Assembly (NCBI RefSeq): GCF_015207035.1
Contig: NZ_JADEXQ010000071.1
Location: 1-32,429 of the forward strand
Source of the DNA: Romeriopsis navalis LEGE 11480
Lineage (GTDB): Bacteria; Cyanobacteriota; Cyanobacteriia; Leptolyngbyales; Leptolyngbyaceae
Direction: 5' to 3'
DNA length: 32,429 nucleotides
Position 1 is the stretch's first letter. Each line of letters begins with the position of its first letter. Positions 1-6,484 of the stretch are shown piece after piece. The notes beneath the pieces are model-generated. The model had not been told where the DNA came from. It ran no database searches and saw nothing but the letters and a program-made list of their open reading frames with translations. The position numbers and the translations under genes were made by a program.

Positions 1-2
1 AC

Positions 3-80
3 CGTGCCCAAAATGACCCCGACGAACAACTCCGCACCTGGGCGCAAGAACAACTGCAAAAACTAGAGGCCATACCTTGA
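3..80 (+). CDS. 3' end of an unidentified gene (partial)
   Basis: Only the last 25 codons are in the window, ending at TGA 78-80. The readable tail is hydrophilic and helical (residues such as NDPDEQLRTWAQEQLQ, then KLEAIP), rich in Gln, Glu and Leu, which is ordinary protein composition. The other two forward frames either stop early or read as low-quality peptide. It could be the last helix of a repeat or scaffold protein, but no family can be assigned. It points toward the toxin-antitoxin pair, whose first start codon lies 71 bases downstream. Confidence 0.4.
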   Translation, partial: RAQNDPDEQLRTWAQEQLQKLEAIP

Positions 81-151
81 TATACCGCATATCCATCAAC
101 GGGTAGAGGCAAGACTGGTAAATCTTTACTTAAAATCGAGGGACTCTAAAT

Positions 152-397
152 ATGGCTGAACATACTGTGAAACTGGAAATTCAATTTGAGTCTTTGCTGA
201 CCGCAGTTTCGTCCCTTAAGCCAGCAGAAAAGCACCGACTCCTTGAGATGCTAGAGGAAGAACTGTTTGAAGACGATAATCTAGAAAACGATCCAGCGGC
301 AATGGCCGATATTCAAACCGCTCTGGCTGATTATGCGGCGGGTGACTACCTCACGCATCGAGAGTTTATGGCACAGCAACGTAATCAAGTGGTATGA
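152..397 (+). CDS. Putative antitoxin of a RelE-type toxin-antitoxin pair
   Basis: This is an 81-residue acidic protein. Its N-terminal half is helical (LKPAEKHRLLEMLEEELFE, about residues 22-40) and its C-terminal half is short and probably disordered, ending in AQQRNQVV. It is taken as the antitoxin because the next gene is a recognisable RelE/ParE-fold toxin and the two overlap: the toxin ATG sits inside the antitoxin stop (ATGA, 394-397), a common translational coupling arrangement for such pairs. The ATG is preceded by GAGGGA at about 139-144, a plausible ribosome binding site. I do not recognise the DNA-binding class. By analogy it would neutralise the toxin and may repress its own promoter, but no operator was identified. 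Confidence 0.7.
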   Translation: MAEHTVKLEIQFESLLTAVSSLKPAEKHRLLEMLEEELFEDDNLENDPAAMADIQTALADYAAGDYLTHREFMAQQRNQVV

Positions 398-657
398 CCT
401 ATCAAATCATTACCCCCAAGGCTGTACAGAAACAAATCTTGGCGTTGCCAGTGGAAATTGCGGCCCGGATTAATGAAGCCATTCTAGTTCTGGAAGATAA
501 CCCCCGACCCGATGGCGTGGTCAAGATGAAGGGCGGTGATCATCTCTATCGCATTCGCGTCGGAGACTATCGCGTGATTTACAAAATTGACGATGAACAA
601 TTGGTAATCTTGGTTGTGCGTTGCAAACATCGGCGTGATGTTTACCGTGCTAAATAA
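394..657 (+). CDS. RelE/ParE-family toxin
   Basis: This 87-residue basic protein has the compact RelE fold signature: an N-terminal strand and helix (TPKAVQKQILALP), a middle helix, then the strand series KMKGGDHLYRIRVGDYRVIY, followed by VILVVRCKHRRDVYR at the C terminus. The basic and aromatic residues near the end (about residues 75-85) occupy the position of the RelE catalytic and RNA-contacting residues. RelE-type toxins usually cut mRNA in the ribosomal A site; ParE relatives poison gyrase. The conserved YRIR/GDYRVIY pattern favours RelE. The length is normal and the frame is intact, so it should be functional if paired with the upstream antitoxin. Substrate and activity are inferred from the family only. 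Confidence 0.85.
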   Translation: MTYQIITPKAVQKQILALPVEIAARINEAILVLEDNPRPDGVVKMKGGDHLYRIRVGDYRVIYKIDDEQLVILVVRCKHRRDVYRAK

Positions 658-724
658 AATGGGTGTAAGTGAGATGATGCGCTGTTAAGACAATCAGCCT
701 GAGGAGCCGAAACCCAGTAGGATA

Positions 725-755
725 GGCATAGCAGTAATCCTAGTGCTGCTATGCC
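725..755. other. Perfect 10-bp stem-loop in the leader of the ABC ATPase gene
   Basis: GGCATAGCAG (725-734) pairs exactly with CTGCTATGCC (746-755) around an 11-base loop. No T-run follows, so it does not look like a Rho-independent terminator. It ends 25 bases before the ATG at 781, so it could affect ribosome access to that gene or mark the end of the toxin-antitoxin transcript. Function unknown. Confidence 0.5.
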
Positions 756-780
756 ACGAATCTGTCACGCCTAAAACACC

Positions 781-1530
781 ATGCCTGCCATCATTGCCCA
801 AGACGTTCATAAATGGTTCGACATCCCTAAGAAAGATGGGGGCAAGTTCCATGTGCTAAAAGGGGCTAACCTGACAGTGGAGTCAGGCGAAGTCGTGGTG
901 ATTATGGGGCCATCGGGTTCTGGCAAATCTACCTTTATCCGCACCTTCAATGCCCTCGAACCCTACCAACAAGGCCGCATCGAAATTGATGGTGTAGAAC
1001 TTTCAGAAGATCTCAAAAATATTGAAACCATTCGCCGGGAAGTCGGCATGGTATTTCAGCAGTTCAATCTGTTTCCACATTTGACCGTGCTAGAAAATAT
1101 CGCCCTCGCGCCGGTGCATGTACGCAAGTGGGGCAAAGGCAAAGCCCAGGAAGTGGCAATGGAGCTGCTCGATCGTGTCGGCATTCTCGAACAAGCTAAG
1201 AAATATCCCGGTCAGCTTTCCGGCGGTCAGCAGCAGCGCGTGGCGATCGCCCGTGCCCTCGCGATGCAACCGAAAATCATGCTATTTGACGAACCCACTT
1301 CTGCCCTCGACCCAGAGATGGTGCGCGAAGTCTTAGATGCGATGCGCACCTTAGCAGATTCCGGTATGACGATGGTGACTGTAACCCATGAAGTCGGCTT
1401 CGCGCGGGAAGTGGCCGATCGGATTGTGTTTATGGATGACGGTGTTGTGGTTGAAGTGGCGACGCCCGACGACTTCTTTAATCATCCACAGGAAGATCGC
1501 ACCAAACAATTCTTGTCGCAAATTTTGTAG
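781..1530 (+). CDS. Polar amino acid ABC transporter ATP-binding protein (GlnQ/HisP type)
   Basis: The ATPase subunit of a polar amino acid importer hydrolyses ATP to drive uptake through a membrane permease fed by a periplasmic binding protein. The 249-residue length is typical. Walker A is GPSGSGKST (about residue 43), the Q-loop region is [17 protein letters not shown], the ABC signature is LSGGQQQR, Walker B is [13 protein letters not shown], and the switch histidine is in TVTHEVGFA. The GlnQ subfamily is supported by the [13 protein letters not shown] segment and by the C-terminal [16 protein letters not shown] motif. No permease or binding-protein gene is adjacent: upstream is a toxin-antitoxin pair and downstream is a non-coding stretch. 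The permease may lie beyond the left edge, with the toxin-antitoxin pair inserted between, or elsewhere. The start has no obvious Shine-Dalgarno sequence. The exact substrate is not readable. Confidence 0.92.
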   Translation: MPAIIAQDVHKWFDIPKKDGGKFHVLKGANLTVESGEVVVIMGPSGSGKSTFIRTFNALEPYQQGRIEIDGVELSEDLKNIETIRREVGMVFQQFNLFPHLTVLENIALAPVHVRKWGKGKAQEVAMELLDRVGILEQAKKYPGQLSGGQQQRVAIARALAMQPKIMLFDEPTSALDPEMVREVLDAMRTLADSGMTMVTVTHEVGFAREVADRIVFMDDGVVVEVATPDDFFNHPQEDRTKQFLSQIL

Positions 1531-2059
1531 CGTCACCCGTCTGCAGTCCAAGGTGGAGTCTGATGTGTGCGATGAATTTGGGCCGTCAGTACTTGCCTTT
1601 TTAGGTTCGCGATCGAGTGAGTTGCGTTGGGGCGATCGTCGTCGCGATCTAGATCACAAAGACCTGATGATCCACATCACAAGAACTCGATCGGCATTGC
1701 TCCAAATCGAATAATCATCGACATTAAATATTGCGATTTCTGTATCAAATCGACCATTGAAAAATCCGTAATCCACCAGAAGTCATCGCTAGGTGGATTT
1801 TATTGGTAACGTATCGAACAACGCATACATAGATGTGGTGATGAGACAGTTGAGCAACTGTCATATATGCAGAAACCTACTTGATCAGCCATCCGTCTTG
1901 AATTGGTTGTCGAATGCTGAAAAGCTTTCTGGGTGGGAGTTTTGGAAATTTTAAATTTGCTAAATCAGGGAATCTCTAGTTAGGATGATTGGCGTTCGCA
2001 AGAACAATACGACGACCCAATTTAATTAACCCTGCTCAAATATTTAGGAGGTACGCAAG
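1531..2059. other. Intergenic stretch before the FAS1 gene
   Basis: About 530 bases without a convincing gene. Just after the ABC gene there is a cluster of CGATCG-type sites (about 1607-1650). A possible terminator hairpin lies at 1770-1799. The last 150 bases are AT-rich and probably hold the FAS1 promoter, but I cannot assign -35/-10 boxes with confidence. Open frames here look like random extensions of out-of-frame reading through the ABC gene. Confidence 0.5.
1770..1799 (+). terminator. Possible terminator hairpin downstream of the ABC ATPase
   Basis: AATCCACC (1770-1777) pairs with GGTGGATT (1792-1799) around a 14-base loop, followed by TTATTGG. The stem is short and the T-run is broken, so termination is only plausible. 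It lies 240 bases after the ABC gene stop. Confidence 0.4.
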
Positions 2060-3025
2060 ATGGGATTTACTATCCAATCACGATTGCTTAACTTATTCGG
2101 ACTTTTGAGCGCTGGAGCATTACTCGCAAATCCTGGTCTAGTGAGTGCGGAAGCCGCGAAACAGAACCTCAACCTGACAGAACAAGTGGTTCAGGCCCCC
2201 GGTATTCCCAGCTCTACCACCGTCCCCACAATTCCCAGCATCCCGGCTAACCCGTTGCCAACTGCGGCTGATGCCCTGAAACCAAAGGCGGAAACTGATG
2301 CGGTCGCAAACAAGACAACGATCGTTGATATTGCGTCCAGCAACGATTCATTCAAAACCCTGACGGCCGCCCTCAAAGCGGCGGGTTTGACCGAAACCCT
2401 GTCGGGCGAAGGTCCATTTACCGTCTTTGCGCCTACAGATAAAGCCTTTGCGGCTTTGCCAGAAGGTGTTTTAGAAAAGTTGTTGCAGCCCGAGAACAAG
2501 GACATCTTGATCAAAATCCTGACCTATCATGTGGTCCCTGGGAAATTAACCGCCGCTGACCTTAAGTCTGGACCAGTCAAAAGCCTAGAAGGTTCCCAAA
2601 TTGATGTGAAAGTTGGTGCTACAGCGGCCGCCGAACCTGACGATGCGACCGCAGCGCCAATTGACCAGCCGGAGGATAAATTAGATCAGCCGCAAGACAA
2701 ATCGGTTGAGCCGCCGGTAGAAAAACCTCAGGATGCGCCGAAAACACCAGTCGTTGCAGCGCCGGAAATTGCTGATCAGGCAACACCCAACACAACCGAT
2801 GCAACGCCCGAGATGCCGGAAAGCCCTGACACACAAGTTATGGTGAATCAAGCTGCCGTGGAAATTGCCGATGTCGCGGCCAGTAATGGTGTAATTCATG
2901 CGATCGATCAAGTCATTGTGCCGATCGAACTGATGGATGCCGCAAAATCCAAAGCACCGGCTGCGCCATCTACCCCCAAGCCAGCGCTTGACAAACCCGG
3001 TAATTCCGATAAATTGCCGCAATAA
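2060..3025 (+). CDS. Secreted fasciclin (FAS1) domain protein with a large acidic/proline-rich insert
   Basis: FAS1 domains are extracellular adhesion modules. This 321-residue protein starts at an ATG with a strong ribosome binding site (TAGGAGG, 2046-2052) and has a signal peptide (hydrophobic about residues 8-30, probable cleavage after LVSAEA). After a Pro/Thr-rich spacer, the FAS1 domain runs from about residue 86: [16 protein letters not shown], then [17 protein letters not shown] (the H1 motif) and [10 protein letters not shown]. The domain is interrupted after IDVKV (about 185) by roughly 70 residues rich in Pro, Asp, Glu and Ala with recurring QPEDK/QPQDK-like units. It then resumes with [18 protein letters not shown] and [11 protein letters not shown] (the H2 motif). 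The C-terminal tail is Pro/Lys-rich. A terminator follows. Export to the periplasm or cell surface is likely; the ligand is unknown. Confidence 0.9.
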   Translation: MGFTIQSRLLNLFGLLSAGALLANPGLVSAEAAKQNLNLTEQVVQAPGIPSSTTVPTIPSIPANPLPTAADALKPKAETDAVANKTTIVDIASSNDSFKTLTAALKAAGLTETLSGEGPFTVFAPTDKAFAALPEGVLEKLLQPENKDILIKILTYHVVPGKLTAADLKSGPVKSLEGSQIDVKVGATAAAEPDDATAAPIDQPEDKLDQPQDKSVEPPVEKPQDAPKTPVVAAPEIADQATPNTTDATPEMPESPDTQVMVNQAAVEIADVAASNGVIHAIDQVIVPIELMDAAKSKAPAAPSTPKPALDKPGNSDKLPQ

Positions 3026-3121
3026 TCTGAAACTCAGTGCGACGGTTGCTGCTGCTCATACCCTCATTGGCAACCGTCCGCTGAGAAAATCCGGCTAGAA
3101 ACACTCTGTCATATCCTCAAG

Positions 3122-3152
3122 GCCCGCGATCAATTGCGATCGTGGGCTTTTT
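3122..3152 (+). terminator. Rho-independent terminator of the FAS1 gene
   Basis: GCCCGCGATC (3122-3131) pairs with GATCGTGGGC (3138-3147), with one wobble and a 6-base loop, and is followed by TTTTTCT. This is a classic terminator about 100 bases after the FAS1 stop codon. Confidence 0.85.
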
Positions 3153-3198
3153 CTGGGTCAGCGGCCGGATGAGGCACCCAGAAAAACCACATATATTA

Positions 3199-3231
3199 AT
3201 CAAGCGGCCTCTACATGAGAAGCCGCTTGAT
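3199..3231 (-). terminator. psbN: Hairpin between the FAS1 gene and psbN, probable psbN terminator
   Basis: ATCAAGCGGC (3199-3208) pairs with GCCGCTTGAT (3222-3231). The stem continues past one mismatch with TCTA (3210-3213) pairing TGAGA-side bases up to a tiny loop. It lies about 40 bases beyond the psbN stop on the minus strand and is flanked by AT-rich sequence on both sides, so it may work in either direction. Confidence 0.55.
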
Positions 3232-3272
3232 CAAAATTTATTCAACTTGGGGCATTGTGTCGGATCTAATGC

Positions 3273-3404
3273 CTAATCTTCATGATCTTCGAACGGATCA
3301 TTCAATTCGCTTGCGGGGGGGCCAAACGCTGTGTAGATGGCGTAGCCGGTCAAGCCGACCACTGCCGCACATAGCGAAATGTTAAGAGCCATTGCAGGTT
3401 CCAT
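3273..3404 (-). CDS. psbN: Photosystem II protein PsbN
   Basis: This 43-residue open frame was read directly from the minus strand (ATG complement at 3402-3404, TAG complement at 3273-3275). The sequence begins MEPAMALNISLCAAVVG, continues GLTGYAIYTAFGPPASEL and ends NDPFEDHED. That is the normal PsbN pattern: one N-terminal membrane helix followed by the conserved YTAFGPPS/A-xxLxDPFxxHED tail. PsbN is needed for assembly or repair of photosystem II reaction centres rather than being a core subunit. It lies antisense to and just upstream of psbH, the arrangement conserved in cyanobacteria and chloroplasts. Confidence 0.96.
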   Translation of the reverse strand: MEPAMALNISLCAAVVGLTGYAIYTAFGPPASELNDPFEDHED

Positions 3405-3494
3405 AATGCTGATCAATTTATGAGTGGGATTATCTTATAATGTAACGCAGAATTAACAAGTTCTGTTGAGACTATTAAGGTAGGCGATTAACAT

Positions 3495-3692
3495 ATGGCA
3501 CAGCGCACGCGGTTGGGAGATATTCTGCGCCCCTTAAACTCTGAGTACGGAAAGGTCACTCCGGGGTGGGGGACAACAGTATTAATGGGCATTTTCATGG
3601 GCCTGTTCCTGGTTTTCTTGCTAATCATTCTCCAGATCTATAACTCCTCTCTCCTGCTTGACGGATTCTCCGTTAACTGGATGGGTGGCTAG
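3495..3692 (+). CDS. psbH: Photosystem II reaction centre protein PsbH
   Basis: The protein is 65 residues, begins [20 protein letters not shown] and has one membrane helix (about residues 28-50, [20 protein letters not shown]) followed by the conserved [16 protein letters not shown] tail. PsbH is a small thylakoid membrane subunit beside CP47 that stabilises the QB site and bicarbonate binding. The cyanobacterial form lacks the phosphorylated N-terminal extension of plant PsbH, as here. A purine-rich stretch (AAGGTAGG) sits about 10 bases before the ATG. The gene order psbN(antisense)-psbH-tatA-pth is familiar in cyanobacteria. A terminator follows at 3791. Confidence 0.98.
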   Translation: MAQRTRLGDILRPLNSEYGKVTPGWGTTVLMGIFMGLFLVFLLIILQIYNSSLLLDGFSVNWMGG

Positions 3693-3790
3693 TTTGATTG
3701 GGATTTCGATCCCTCTGGTTGTCCGACTCGCTTTCACTTGAAGCAAATGTTTCATGCGGAAATTGAGTCTAAATGTTGCTTTTGATCCAA

Positions 3791-3814
3791 AACCCGGCTC
3801 CGGTCGGGTTTTTT
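3791..3814 (+). terminator. psbH: Terminator after psbH
   Basis: AACCCG (3791-3796) pairs with CGGGTT (3805-3810) around GCTCCGGT, followed directly by TTTTATT. It lies about 100 bases after the psbH stop and separates psbH from tatA. Confidence 0.8.
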
Positions 3815-3941
3815 ATTATCTTGGGTGGTGGATTCTCCTGATTGGCTTTATGGCTGATCCGTTCGATCACCACCAATCTGTGTAAAACTGGGGCTAAGTT
3901 CCACCGTGAATTTAGCCGGATGATTGATTCCAGGAGGCAGC

Positions 3942-4265
3942 ATGAACGTATTTGGTATCGGCCTGCCAGAGATGGCGCTAATTTTTGTTTTGGCTCTATT
4001 AGTATTTGGTCCGAAGAAGCTGCCGGAAATTGGTAAGACCTTGGGGAAAACCCTGCGTGGGTTCCAAGATGCGTCCAAAGAATTTGAGCAGGAATTTAAA
4101 AATGCGACTGAAACGGTCGAAGAAGCCGTGAAGGAAGCCCCAATGAAAGCCACGCTGGAACCCCCGGCGCAGTTGTCGCCAGCAGAGGATATTCCAGAAG
4201 CGACGATCGCTCCGCCCGAGGCGGAGCCCGTTGTGGTTCCCCCGGAGGAATCGGCTAACGTGTAA
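3942..4265 (+). CDS. tatA: Twin-arginine translocase subunit TatA/Hcf106 type
   Basis: TatA forms the size-variable channel of the Tat system, exporting folded proteins across the thylakoid and plasma membranes. The chosen ATG (3942) has AGGAGG 4 bases upstream (3932-3937), and the resulting start MNVFGIGLPEMALIF is the usual one; a TTG 18 bases earlier would place the ribosome binding site inside the gene. The 107 residues contain one N-terminal membrane helix with the early polar residue (GLPE), the hinge motif FGPKKLPEIGKTLGK, an amphipathic helix (RGFQDASKEFEQEFK) and an acidic, proline-rich C-terminal tail. The amphipathic helix sequence is typical of cyanobacterial TatA, though TatB assignment from sequence alone is not fully excluded. 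Confidence 0.93.
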   Translation: MNVFGIGLPEMALIFVLALLVFGPKKLPEIGKTLGKTLRGFQDASKEFEQEFKNATETVEEAVKEAPMKATLEPPAQLSPAEDIPEATIAPPEAEPVVVPPEESANV

Positions 4266-4290
4266 TGCGGTAAATATTTCTGTAACCCCT

Positions 4291-4317
4291 GTAGGGGCGT
4301 GTATTCCACGCCCCTAC
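4291..4317. terminator. Perfect 11-bp stem-loop of the dispersed GTAGGGGCG type, likely terminator
   Basis: GTAGGGGCGTG (4291-4301) and CACGCCCCTAC (4307-4317) form a perfect 11-bp stem with a 5-base loop, followed by TTTG. The arm resembles a short palindromic repeat (GTAGGGGCG...CGCCCCTAC) that I recall as scattered in cyanobacterial genomes. Here it lies 26 bases after tatA, so it probably also ends that transcript. Confidence 0.65.
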
Positions 4318-4372
4318 TTTGTTGAAATAACGCACCAGCTTGACTATTAATATTCTCGATCAATTGTTACCC

Positions 4373-5002
4373 ATGCCAGCTTCTAAACCGCCATCTGCGT
4401 TGATTCAGCCCCAGTTAATCGTGGGACTGGGTAATCCCGGTGCTAAGTATGATGGGACGCGCCACAATATTGGGTTTGTTGTTCTTGATGCCTTGGCACG
4501 TGCTTGGAACATCCCGATGTCGGAAAATAAAAAGTTCCAAGGTTGGTTCGGTGAAGGGTTGGTTGCGGGCCAGCATAAAGTGCGGCTGCTCAAACCCACG
4601 ACCTATATGAATAATTCTGGCCAAGCGATTCGGGCGGTGCTGGATTGGTACAAAATTCCACCGGAAGCGGTATTGGTTGTCTATGACGATATGGATTTGC
4701 CCGTGGGGCGTTTGCGCCTGCGGTTGACGGGTTCCGCTGGGGGACAAAATGGGATGAAATCGGCGATCGCGCACCTCGGCACGCAGAAATTTCCGCGACT
4801 ACGCATTGGCATTGGCAGCAAAGCCGGTGGTCGCGATGCCGTTTCCCATGTTTTAGGTTCATTTGCGCCCGCCGATAAAGCAATTATTGTCGATGTGCTG
4901 GATTTAGCGGTCGGTGCGGTTGAAACGGCTTTAAAACAGGGCGTTGAAAAATCGATGAATCTCTACAACAATCGGGTAATTGCGCCAGAATCGTTGGAAT
5001 AA
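4373..5002 (+). CDS. pth: Peptidyl-tRNA hydrolase
   Basis: Pth releases peptides from prematurely dropped peptidyl-tRNA so that the tRNA can be reused; it is a cytosolic housekeeping enzyme. The family motifs are all present: LIVGLGNPGAKYDGTRHNIG with the catalytic histidine, TYMNNSGQA with the substrate-binding asparagine, VYDDMDLPVGRLRLR with the conserved aspartate, and GGQNGMKSAIAHLGT. From the ATG at 4373 the protein is 209 residues, close to the usual size. A TTG at 4340 would add 11 residues; neither start has a clear Shine-Dalgarno sequence, so the start is uncertain. The position after tatA fits the conserved psbH-tatA-pth neighbourhood. Confidence 0.95.
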   Translation: MPASKPPSALIQPQLIVGLGNPGAKYDGTRHNIGFVVLDALARAWNIPMSENKKFQGWFGEGLVAGQHKVRLLKPTTYMNNSGQAIRAVLDWYKIPPEAVLVVYDDMDLPVGRLRLRLTGSAGGQNGMKSAIAHLGTQKFPRLRIGIGSKAGGRDAVSHVLGSFAPADKAIIVDVLDLAVGAVETALKQGVEKSMNLYNNRVIAPESLE

Positions 5003-5118
5003 TGCCTAACCACGATCGTGGTTTGAGTAGCGATTTCGTGATCGTTGTGCTTGTTCTTGCCTGATTTTTTCGGTTTAATAGAGGGTCAAATCTTGCAGCG
5101 CTATTGGGATGGATCTTC

Positions 5119-5379
5119 TTGGCACAACGTTTACCCAAAACGACCGCCCATGTGCGGATTACGCGCCATTCGTGGCCCGCGGGCGAAATCGCGGGCGAGG
5201 TGAGTGCAAATCAATATGCCTGGCAGTTTTCCTGGAAATTTCGCCAGGGTGATCTGAACGTGCAACCCTCCTTGGGCCGGGCTTTGATTCATGAGCCCCT
5301 CGGTCGATTTCTCGAAGCGAAGGATTATCAGTTGGAACCGGGTGGTGACTATTCGTTTACGATTCGGGCGGAATTATAG
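5119..5379 (+). CDS. DUF3146 family protein
   Basis: This small soluble protein of about 86 residues belongs to a cyanobacterial family of unknown function that I recognise as DUF3146. Its conserved core reads LPKTTAHVRITRHSWPAGEI, then GEVSANQYAWQFSWKFRQG, LGRALIHEPLGRFLE and KDYQLEPGGDYSFTIRAEL. There is no ATG in frame: TTG at 5119 gives MAQRLPKTT, which matches where I expect family members to begin, while TTG at 5104 would add 5 residues. It lies about 115 bases after pth on the same strand and could be read through from it. A 16-bp palindrome (AACCACGATCGTGGTT, 5008-5023) lies between them. No catalytic residues can be proposed. Confidence 0.78.
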   Translation: MAQRLPKTTAHVRITRHSWPAGEIAGEVSANQYAWQFSWKFRQGDLNVQPSLGRALIHEPLGRFLEAKDYQLEPGGDYSFTIRAEL

Positions 5380-5558
5380 TGCGAGTCGCTAGGGCGGCGG
5401 TCGATGTGTGAGACTTTCCCTTGAGTTAAGTTGCCATAACTGGTTATCGCCCACCTTAAATTGTTGAAATTCTTGGTGGCTACAATACTTTGCGCTGGCA
5501 TAAAAATACTGAATTATGTTGCCACTTATTGTCTTGATGTAACATCCGTCGATTGTGG

Positions 5559-6020
5559 CTATGCTGCCATTGATGCGCGCTCAGCCACCTGTTTTAAGCG
5601 CACTAATTGGGCTGCCATATCGGCTTGGGTCCACTTTGCGGCAAAGGTGTTGAAACCAAAGCTGATCAAGGGGTTGGGGATGGTAAATTCGAAGCGATTA
5701 ATTAATAAACTACCGCTCCCCTCGGGCTGAACCTCCCAGCGATCTCGCCCTTGGAAAAATCCATCAAATTCCCAGACAACGAGTCCCGGCGCGCGTTCTA
5801 CGACTGTGCTAATTAATACGGGTCTGAAAATCGGCACTTGCATGATGAAACGGCTTTGAGCACCTTGCTGGGTTGACCATGACTCTCCGGGTAATGCTTC
5901 GCATCGAAGTGCCGGATTTAACCATTGATGCATGTATTCTAGCTCCGTAAAGCAGCGTTCAACCCAGCTTGAACTGGTGGCGATCATAATGGTGTGCTGG
6001 AAAAGTTGGAGGTCTGACAT
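5559..6020 (-). CDS. SRPBCC (START-like) family protein
   Basis: The 153-residue protein has the pattern of a polyketide cyclase/START-like helix-grip fold. It opens with a strand (LFQHTIMIATSS), then the paired short helices with Trp (WVERCFTELEYMHQWLNP). A series of strands follows (RFIMQVPIFRPVLISTVVE, VVWEFDGFFQGRDRWEV, LLINRFEFTI), and the protein closes with a long C-terminal helix (AAKWTQADMAAQLVRLKQVA). Such proteins bind hydrophobic ligands or act as cyclases. The start is the ATG at 6020; the best upstream purine run is GAAAGA. It faces pth/DUF3146 convergently and is divergent from the TM-helix protein gene. The ligand cannot be inferred. Confidence 0.82.
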   Translation of the reverse strand: MSDLQLFQHTIMIATSSSWVERCFTELEYMHQWLNPALRCEALPGESWSTQQGAQSRFIMQVPIFRPVLISTVVERAPGLVVWEFDGFFQGRDRWEVQPEGSGSLLINRFEFTIPNPLISFGFNTFAAKWTQADMAAQLVRLKQVAERASMAA

Positions 6021-6484
6021 TATCTTTCGGTGATGGAGATTTTAAAAAATGACTTCTGCTTAGAAAATAATCAACCCTCTGTCTGGTCGGGGTTAGCTAA
6101 TCCATAATGTTTTTTTAATTTACAAACAAATATCAGTTTAGCTATTTTTATAGTGAGGGTTTCTATCGCTGGTGATTCGATTGCGCGGCCGATGGATTAT
6201 GTATAAGTGTTGCTGAGTATTAATCAATGCTTTTGCGCCATGGAATTCCCTGTAAACTGTGGTTAAGCAACCTTCGATTGTCTCGTGTGCATTCCTTGAG
6301 CGTAGCGCCGGAAATCGGTGTTTCGTGCAGTGGTGATTCTCGAGTTGCCCCCTAGCCCTCACAAAATTATTGCCGATGTTGAGGTGGTGTCATCCGATTG
6401 CGTTCGCGATCTTGCTTGTATCCCGCTCAGCTTCGCCAGTAATTACGTTCAAATCAGAAACGAAAAAAAGGTTGAATAATTACC
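6021..6484. other. Divergent intergenic region
   Basis: About 460 bases between two divergent starts. The left half is AT-rich, with long A and T runs around 6040-6160, and likely holds the SRPBCC promoter. The right half should hold the promoter of the TM-helix protein gene; AAAAAAAGG at about 6463-6472 precedes its ATG. I see no RNA gene or convincing small open frame. Confidence 0.45.

Noticed and set aside
1540-1714. Possible nucleotidyltransferase remnant (GPSVLAFLGSRSS, then DRRRDLDHKDLMI)
   Set aside because: It faintly recalls the GSR...DLDL motif of MNT-type enzymes, but the Ser after GS-R is not followed by the usual G and the acidic pair is poorly placed. The frame begins out of phase inside the ABC gene. 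Too weak to call.
5461-5730. 89-codon frame opposite the SRPBCC gene
   Set aside because: Antisense overlap with a better supported gene; no motif.
6138-6362. 74-codon minus-strand frame in the divergent gap at 6.0-6.5 kb
   Set aside because: Its His/Arg/Asn-rich composition and lack of a ribosome binding site or family features suggest chance.
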